Assembly (NCBI RefSeq): GCF_039872745.1
Contig: NZ_JBDPZD010000004.1
Location: 1-64,000, forward strand
Direction: 5' to 3'
Source: Pelomonas paludis
GTDB lineage: Bacteria; Pseudomonadota; Gammaproteobacteria; Burkholderiales; Burkholderiaceae_C
DNA: 64,000 nt
The notes under the pieces were generated by a model. The model was not told the origin of the DNA. It saw only the letters and a program-made list of their open reading frames with translations, and did not search any database. Both the position numbers and the translations under genes were made by a program. Positions 60,151 to 64,000 of the stretch are shown here, piece by piece (the first letter of the stretch is position 1; the number at the start of each line of letters is the position of its first letter).

Positions 60151-60962
60151 GCCACCACCCCGAAATCCACATCCATGTCAGCCGCCGGGTAGTGGAACTT
60201 GACCGGCCCGTCCGGCTCACCGCGCACGAATTGCCGAACTTCCGGGTCGGTCGAGTCCATCAGCTCCGCCGGCGTGCCCTGGGCCACCACCCGCCCACCG
60301 GTCGCCATCAGGATCACGTGGTCTGAAATCGCCATGCACTCCGGCACGTCATGGCTCACCACCAGCGAGGTCGCGCCGGTCGAGTCATTGAGCGTCCGGA
60401 TCAACTTGGCGGCCACGCCCATGCTGATCAGGTCGAGCCCGGCGAAGGGCTCGTCATACATCACCAGCTCGGGGTCCAGCGCAATGGCCCGCGCTAGCGC
60501 CACACGGCGCGCCATGCCGCCCGAGATCTCGGAGGGCAACAGGTCTCGCGCGCCGCGCAAGCCCACTGCATTGAGCTTCATCAGCACGATGTCGCGAATC
60601 ATCTGCTCGGGCAGTTGGGTTTGCTCCCGCAGCGGGAAGGCCACGTTCTCGAACACCGACAGGTCGGTGAACAAGGCACCAAACTGATAGAGCATGCCCA
60701 GCCGGCGCCGCAGGCGGAACAGCTGCTCCCGGTCACGGGTGTTGATCCGCTCACCATCAAAGATGACCTCGCCCCCCGTGGCCGCATAGACGCCGCCGAT
60801 CAGGCGCAGCAGGGTCGTTTTCCCACAGCCCGACCCACCCAGGATGGCAGTGACCTTGCCCCGGGGAAAGTTCAGCGAGATGTGGGAGAGGATCGTGCGG
60901 CTGGCGTCGTAGCCGAAGCTCACGTCACGCAGCTCGATCAGGGCGGAATCAGAAGCACTCAA
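60147..60962 (-). CDS. mlaF: Mla ABC ATPase MlaF
   Basis: The 271-aa ATPase drives phospholipid transport. Walker A is GGSGCGKTTLLRL, the signature motif EISGGMARRVALARAIA and Walker B ELVMYDEPFAGLD are present. First gene of mlaFEDACB; its promoter should be in 60963-61254. Confidence 0.96.
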   Translation of the reverse strand: MSASDSALIELRDVSFGYDASRTILSHISLNFPRGKVTAILGGSGCGKTTLLRLIGGVYAATGGEVIFDGERINTRDREQLFRLRRRLGMLYQFGALFTDLSVFENVAFPLREQTQLPEQMIRDIVLMKLNAVGLRGARDLLPSEISGGMARRVALARAIALDPELVMYDEPFAGLDLISMGVAAKLIRTLNDSTGATSLVVSHDVPECMAISDHVILMATGGRVVAQGTPAELMDSTDPEVRQFVRGEPDGPVKFHYPAADMDVDFGVVA

Positions 60963-61254
60963 GCGGTGTGCCAGATGGAATCAATCGGGAAGGGGCGCAA
61001 TGATAGGTGGAAACACTAGGCCCCACGAAAGTCACGGCTGCCCCAGGGCGTGGGGTTGCACCGCACATCAGCGGCTCCGTCACAACCCGTTGCAGCGCCA
61101 CACCGGCCGAAACGATCTGACCCCAGCCAATTCGTGCGCCAGTTCACGAATCGCGATCCACGGCCGATCAGCGCGAATTGGTTCACGACCAACGGTTCGC
61201 GGGTCTGGAGGGCAACAACCACAATATCCACACCCCCTCGAATGAGTGTTCCCG
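60963..61254. other. Divergent intergenic region mlaF / pilE with inverted repeats
   Basis: 292 bp between mlaF and pilE. CCAATTCG (61127-61134) pairs with CGAATTGG (61174-61181), while overlapping ATTCGTG (61129-61135) pairs with CACGAAT (61145-61151), so two exclusive hairpins are possible. I see no clear sigma-54 motif and no good -10/-35 pair for pilE. Confidence 0.5.
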
Positions 61255-61707
61255 ATGAACCCGACCCGCCATTCCGCCCACGGCTTCACCTTGCTTGAGT
61301 TGTTGGCCGCCGTCGCCATCGTGGCCATCCTCGCCGGCGTTGCACTGCCCCAGTACAAGGACTACGTGACACGCAGCCGCCTGACGGACGCGACGGTTGG
61401 CTTGACCACCTTGCGCGCGCAGATGGAGCGGTACTTTCAGGACAACCGGACCTACGCGAACAGCGGCACCTTCGTCGCTCCTTGCAACGCGGACGCCTCG
61501 GCACGGACCTTCGGCAACTTCGTCGTTACGTGCACCGGCACTCTGGATGGCACCCAGTTCACGTTGTCGGCGGCGGGTACTGGCGCCTCTGCGGGCTTCA
61601 CCTACACGATCAACCAGAAAGACGAGCGCGCAACGACGGCAGTACCGAGCGGATGGGGTAGTACCTGCAGCAGCAAGTGGATCCTCAAGAAGGGTGACGC
61701 ATGTTGA
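61255..61707 (+). CDS. pilE: Type IV pilin PilE
   Basis: A 150-aa type IV pilin. The short leader MNPTRHSAHG is cleaved before FTLLELLAAVAIVAILAGVA, with Glu at mature position 5. The C-terminal Cys pair (STCSSKWI and GDAC) could form the D-loop disulfide. The ATG at 61255 is chosen; a GTG 9 nt upstream is also open. No strong Shine-Dalgarno. It heads the minor-pilin cluster and overlaps fimT by 7 nt. Confidence 0.88.
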   Translation: MNPTRHSAHGFTLLELLAAVAIVAILAGVALPQYKDYVTRSRLTDATVGLTTLRAQMERYFQDNRTYANSGTFVAPCNADASARTFGNFVVTCTGTLDGTQFTLSAAGTGASAGFTYTINQKDERATTAVPSGWGSTCSSKWILKKGDAC

Positions 61708-62297
61708 CGCGTCTCGTCAGGGGCTTCGGGCTCATCGAGTTGCTGATCGCCGTCAGCATCTTGGCGATCCTGACCGCCGTCACGGTCCCTAACCTGATGA
61801 GTTGGATTCGGGGGGCACGTACGCGCGCGGTGGCGGATGCCCTTCAATCCGGCTTGCGCGTTGCACAGGTCGAGGCCCAGCGTCGTTCACACACCGTCGT
61901 CTTCTTCTTCACCGACAGCAAAGTGTGCTCGACCGGAGCCACCGCAATCGCAGGCGGCAAGTACTGGCAGGCACGCGTTGTTCCAGATGCACTCCAGAGC
62001 GGCGACGTCTCTGAGGCCGTCCAGTGCGGCGTTCTCACGGACGTCGGGTCGGGTGTCAGCGTCACGCCTTCCGCAACGGCCATCTGCTTTGGCGGTGACG
62101 GGCGTCTGACTGCCGCCACGGACCCGACCGCCATCGGGGTCGACTGCGCGGCTGCAGCTGCCAACTTTCAGATATCGCCCGACAACCGCAAGAGTCAGGA
62201 GCGCCGGCTGACGGTCACCTTGAGCCTGGCCGGCGCGGTACGGATGTGCGATCCCGACAAGTCCTCGGCTGCACCCGACGGGTGCCGTGCGTCATGA
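61701..62297 (+). CDS. fimT: GspH/FimT-family minor pseudopilin
   Basis: A 198-aa minor pilin with leader MLTRLVRG before FGLIELLIAVSILAILTAVT; Glu5 is conserved, with Phe-Gly at the cleavage. The middle matches GspH/FimT. Cysteines may stabilise it. The stop overlaps pilV as ATGA. Confidence 0.85.
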   Translation: MLTRLVRGFGLIELLIAVSILAILTAVTVPNLMSWIRGARTRAVADALQSGLRVAQVEAQRRSHTVVFFFTDSKVCSTGATAIAGGKYWQARVVPDALQSGDVSEAVQCGVLTDVGSGVSVTPSATAICFGGDGRLTAATDPTAIGVDCAAAAANFQISPDNRKSQERRLTVTLSLAGAVRMCDPDKSSAAPDGCRAS

Positions 62298-62686
62298 ACA
62301 AGCCCTCGTATCAGCGCCGCAATGGCTACTCGCTCTTCGAGATGCTGGTCTCGATCCTGATCATTTCCTTTGGCCTGCTGGGTGTCCTGGCCCTGCAAGG
62401 CCAGACGCTCAAGGCTTCCGTCACCAGCGAAGACGCGCAGCGGGCCGCACTGCTCGCCAGCGACATGGCCGCCGCCATACTGAACGCCAACACGGTCAAC
62501 GTCTCGCAGGGCGTGATCGACAGCTGGGCGGCCAAGGTCGCTGATCCGTCGTCCGGAGGCGTGCCAAGTGGGGTGGGGACGGTGGCTGTCACGTCAGCGA
62601 ACAGCGCGCGTATCAGCGTGGTCTGGACGCCCAGCGGTGCCGCGAGCGCCGTGCACAACTACGTCACCGACGTGATCCTGCCATGA
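62294..62686 (+). CDS. pilV: Minor pilin PilV
   Basis: A 130-aa minor pilin. Leader MNKPSYQRRNG precedes YSLFEMLVSILIISFGLLGV with Glu5. PilV-type proteins prime pilus assembly with FimT/PilW/PilX. The start at 62294 is the ATGA overlap; an open frame upstream is in fimT. Overlaps pilW as ATGA. Confidence 0.85.
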   Translation: MNKPSYQRRNGYSLFEMLVSILIISFGLLGVLALQGQTLKASVTSEDAQRAALLASDMAAAILNANTVNVSQGVIDSWAAKVADPSSGGVPSGVGTVAVTSANSARISVVWTPSGAASAVHNYVTDVILP

Positions 62687-63819
62687 ACCGCTCATACGCA
62701 CGCAGCCACGGATTCAGCCTGCCTGAGTTGATGGTCTCGCTGGTGATCGGCTTGGTGCTGGTCCTCGCGATCACCGTCATCGTGGCGCGGCAGGAAGACA
62801 TTCGTCGCAGCGTGACTTCGGGCAACGATCTTTCCAGCAACAGCGCGTACTCGGCATTTGTGCTGGATCGCGAACTGCGCCACGCCGGGTCAGGCCTCGT
62901 GGGCTCCGTAAATTGGGGCTGCCCGGTGGCCGTTTCACGCAACAACGCACAGTTGCTTCCGGCGGTAGCCCCCTTCCCCGCGCCGTTTGCGGCCATCCCA
63001 GCGACTGTGCCGTTGGCGCCAGTGGTCGTCCACGCAGGCGCTGGGGCCAATGGCAGCGACGTTCTGGCCATCATGTCCGGCAACTCCGGCCTGAGCGAGT
63101 CCGGCCTGCCGATCGCGCCCAAGTCGGCCGCCGCAGGACGAGTTCAACTGAACAACACCATCGGCATGCGAGGTGGCGACCTCGTCCTTGTCACCCAAGC
63201 TGGGGCCTGCATGCTGCAGCAGGTCAGCAATGGGTTCGCCGGTGGCGCCACACCCACGTTGACGTTTGGCGGCACTTACGCAGCCAACACGATCGGAAGC
63301 GTCACGCTCACGGACTTCGCCAGCAGTAGCAGCAACGGAAGCGCCTATGTCTCGGTGCTCGGCAATGTGGTTGGCAATCGCCCTCGGTTTCAACTGCTCG
63401 GGATCGACAGCAACAACACGCTGGTGACCTACGACCTGCTGAACTTGGCTGGGACAACGCCGCAGCCGTTGGTTGAAGGTGTCGTCGAGTTGAAGGTGCT
63501 CTACGGCGTCGACGGTACAGGCGCCAGAACGGCAGTGACGACTTGGGTTGCGCCAAGCGCCGCAGGCTACACCGCTGCCGATCTTTCCAACGGCACCAGC
63601 GTCGCCCAAACGACGCTCGGCAACATCCTTGCCGTGCGCGTTGGCCTGGTGATCCGAAGCGATCAGGCAGCCAAGGAAGCGGTCACCGCCGACACGATCA
63701 CGCTCTTCAGTGATCTGGGCGGCGCGCTGACCCACACCTACAACGTCCCGGACGGCACCCAGCAGCAGCGGTATCGGGCCGTCGAATTCACGATTCCGCT
63801 TCGGAACGTCCGCTTCTAA
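62683..63819 (+). CDS. pilW: Minor pilin PilW
   Basis: A 378-aa minor pilin of the PilW class: leader MNRSYARSHG before FSLPELMVSLVIGLVLVLAI, Glu5 conserved, then a large globular domain with RQEDIRRSVTSGNDLSSNSA, near the family norm, and a Ser/Thr-rich beta region. Confidence 0.88.
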   Translation: MNRSYARSHGFSLPELMVSLVIGLVLVLAITVIVARQEDIRRSVTSGNDLSSNSAYSAFVLDRELRHAGSGLVGSVNWGCPVAVSRNNAQLLPAVAPFPAPFAAIPATVPLAPVVVHAGAGANGSDVLAIMSGNSGLSESGLPIAPKSAAAGRVQLNNTIGMRGGDLVLVTQAGACMLQQVSNGFAGGATPTLTFGGTYAANTIGSVTLTDFASSSSNGSAYVSVLGNVVGNRPRFQLLGIDSNNTLVTYDLLNLAGTTPQPLVEGVVELKVLYGVDGTGARTAVTTWVAPSAAGYTAADLSNGTSVAQTTLGNILAVRVGLVIRSDQAAKEAVTADTITLFSDLGGALTHTYNVPDGTQQQRYRAVEFTIPLRNVRF

Positions 63820-63831
63820 ATCGAGCAAGTC

Positions 63832-64000
63832 ATGCCCAACCGATCCTGCTCCTATCGAAGCTGCAAGTCCGAGCGCGGCATCGTCCTGATCTTTGCGCTC
63901 GTGACCCTGGTCATCATGTTGATCGGCGCGGTCGCGATTTCCAGGTCGCTGAGCTCGAATCAGTTCGCCATCGGCAATATTGGCTTCAAGCGCGACATGA
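63832..64000 (+). CDS. pilX: Minor pilin PilX, N-terminal part (runs off window)
   Basis: The first 56 residues are visible: a basic leader with SERG before IVLIFALVTLVIMLIGAV, then AISRSLSSNQFAIGN. This matches the PilX N-terminus, which lacks the canonical Gly-Phe type leader. It begins 12 nt after pilW. The rest, and probably pilY1, lie beyond the right edge. Confidence 0.8.
   Translation, partial: MPNRSCSYRSCKSERGIVLIFALVTLVIMLIGAVAISRSLSSNQFAIGNIGFKRDM

Noticed and set aside
1..64000. CRISPR arrays, insertion sequences, prophage or integron signatures
   Set aside because: I found no repeat-spacer pattern, transposase, integrase or terminal repeats in any part of the window.

Overview
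The window is 64 kb of GC-rich chromosome from a betaproteobacterium, most likely order Burkholderiales and perhaps the Rubrivivax/Leptothrix/Roseateles group (the sub-group is an inference). Reasons: the left edge holds the 5' end of a 16S rRNA with a betaproteobacterial start; the lipid-transport operon has the order mlaFEDACB; a PTS regulatory branch (ManX-type EIIA, HPr, EI), PEP-CTERM exported proteins, a TRAP transporter and a HexR-type regulator are all present. Nearly all of it is gene-dense housekeeping DNA in which neighbours overlap by ATGA, GTGA or TGATG junctions. I see no insertion sequence, prophage, integron or CRISPR array.

Layout. 1-700: start of an rrn operon (minus strand) with leader and promoter. 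0.7-4.5 kb: PTS genes, with ptsH and ptsI separated by an opposite-strand GNAT N-acyltransferase. 4.8-6.6 kb: a degenerate sensor/receiver protein and a TlpA-like lipoprotein. 6.6-12.1 kb: an eight-gene minus-strand chain hemJ, vanZ-like, ferredoxin, hydrolase, DacA-like, DUF493, lipB, lipA. 12.1-12.5 kb: a structured non-coding region with a candidate sRNA. 12.5-18.8 kb: hemB, corA, ybeY, phoH, a gamma-glutamylcyclotransferase-like gene, fba and a fused wHTH/HATPase/DUF4325 regulator. 18.9-23.4 kb: TRAP transporter and pyk. 23.6-28.9 kb: a copper-uptake cassette (DUF2946, TonB receptor, YcnI, PCuAC) flanked by two PEP-CTERM genes.

29-45.6 kb: a methyltransferase, miaB, hemA-prfA-prmC, an outer-membrane protein, grxD-ubiX, a lytic transglycosylase and proS, rppH, proB-obgE, rpmA-rplU, a polyprenyl diphosphate synthase and tRNA-Pro(CGG). 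45.8-51.3 kb: pilB-pilC-pilD-coaE-zapD-yacG. 51.3-57 kb: tal-pgi-HAD divergent from zwf-hexR. 57-61 kb: mlaFEDACB. 61.2-64 kb: a pilin operon pilE-fimT-pilV-pilW-pilX, cut by the right edge.

Most functions are confident family assignments. The observations most worth following are: a DacA-family protein that has lost both the nucleophilic serine (SxxK) and the lysine of KTG; a candidate terminator-ended sRNA upstream of hemJ with an anti-Shine-Dalgarno-like CCUCC loop; a wHTH-HATPase-DUF4325 fusion; a degenerate kinase/receiver protein; the split PTS locus; facing tal/zwf promoters that share a -10 region; and several perfect palindromes in regulatory positions. None of these is proven here, and I did not find an obvious large undescribed system.
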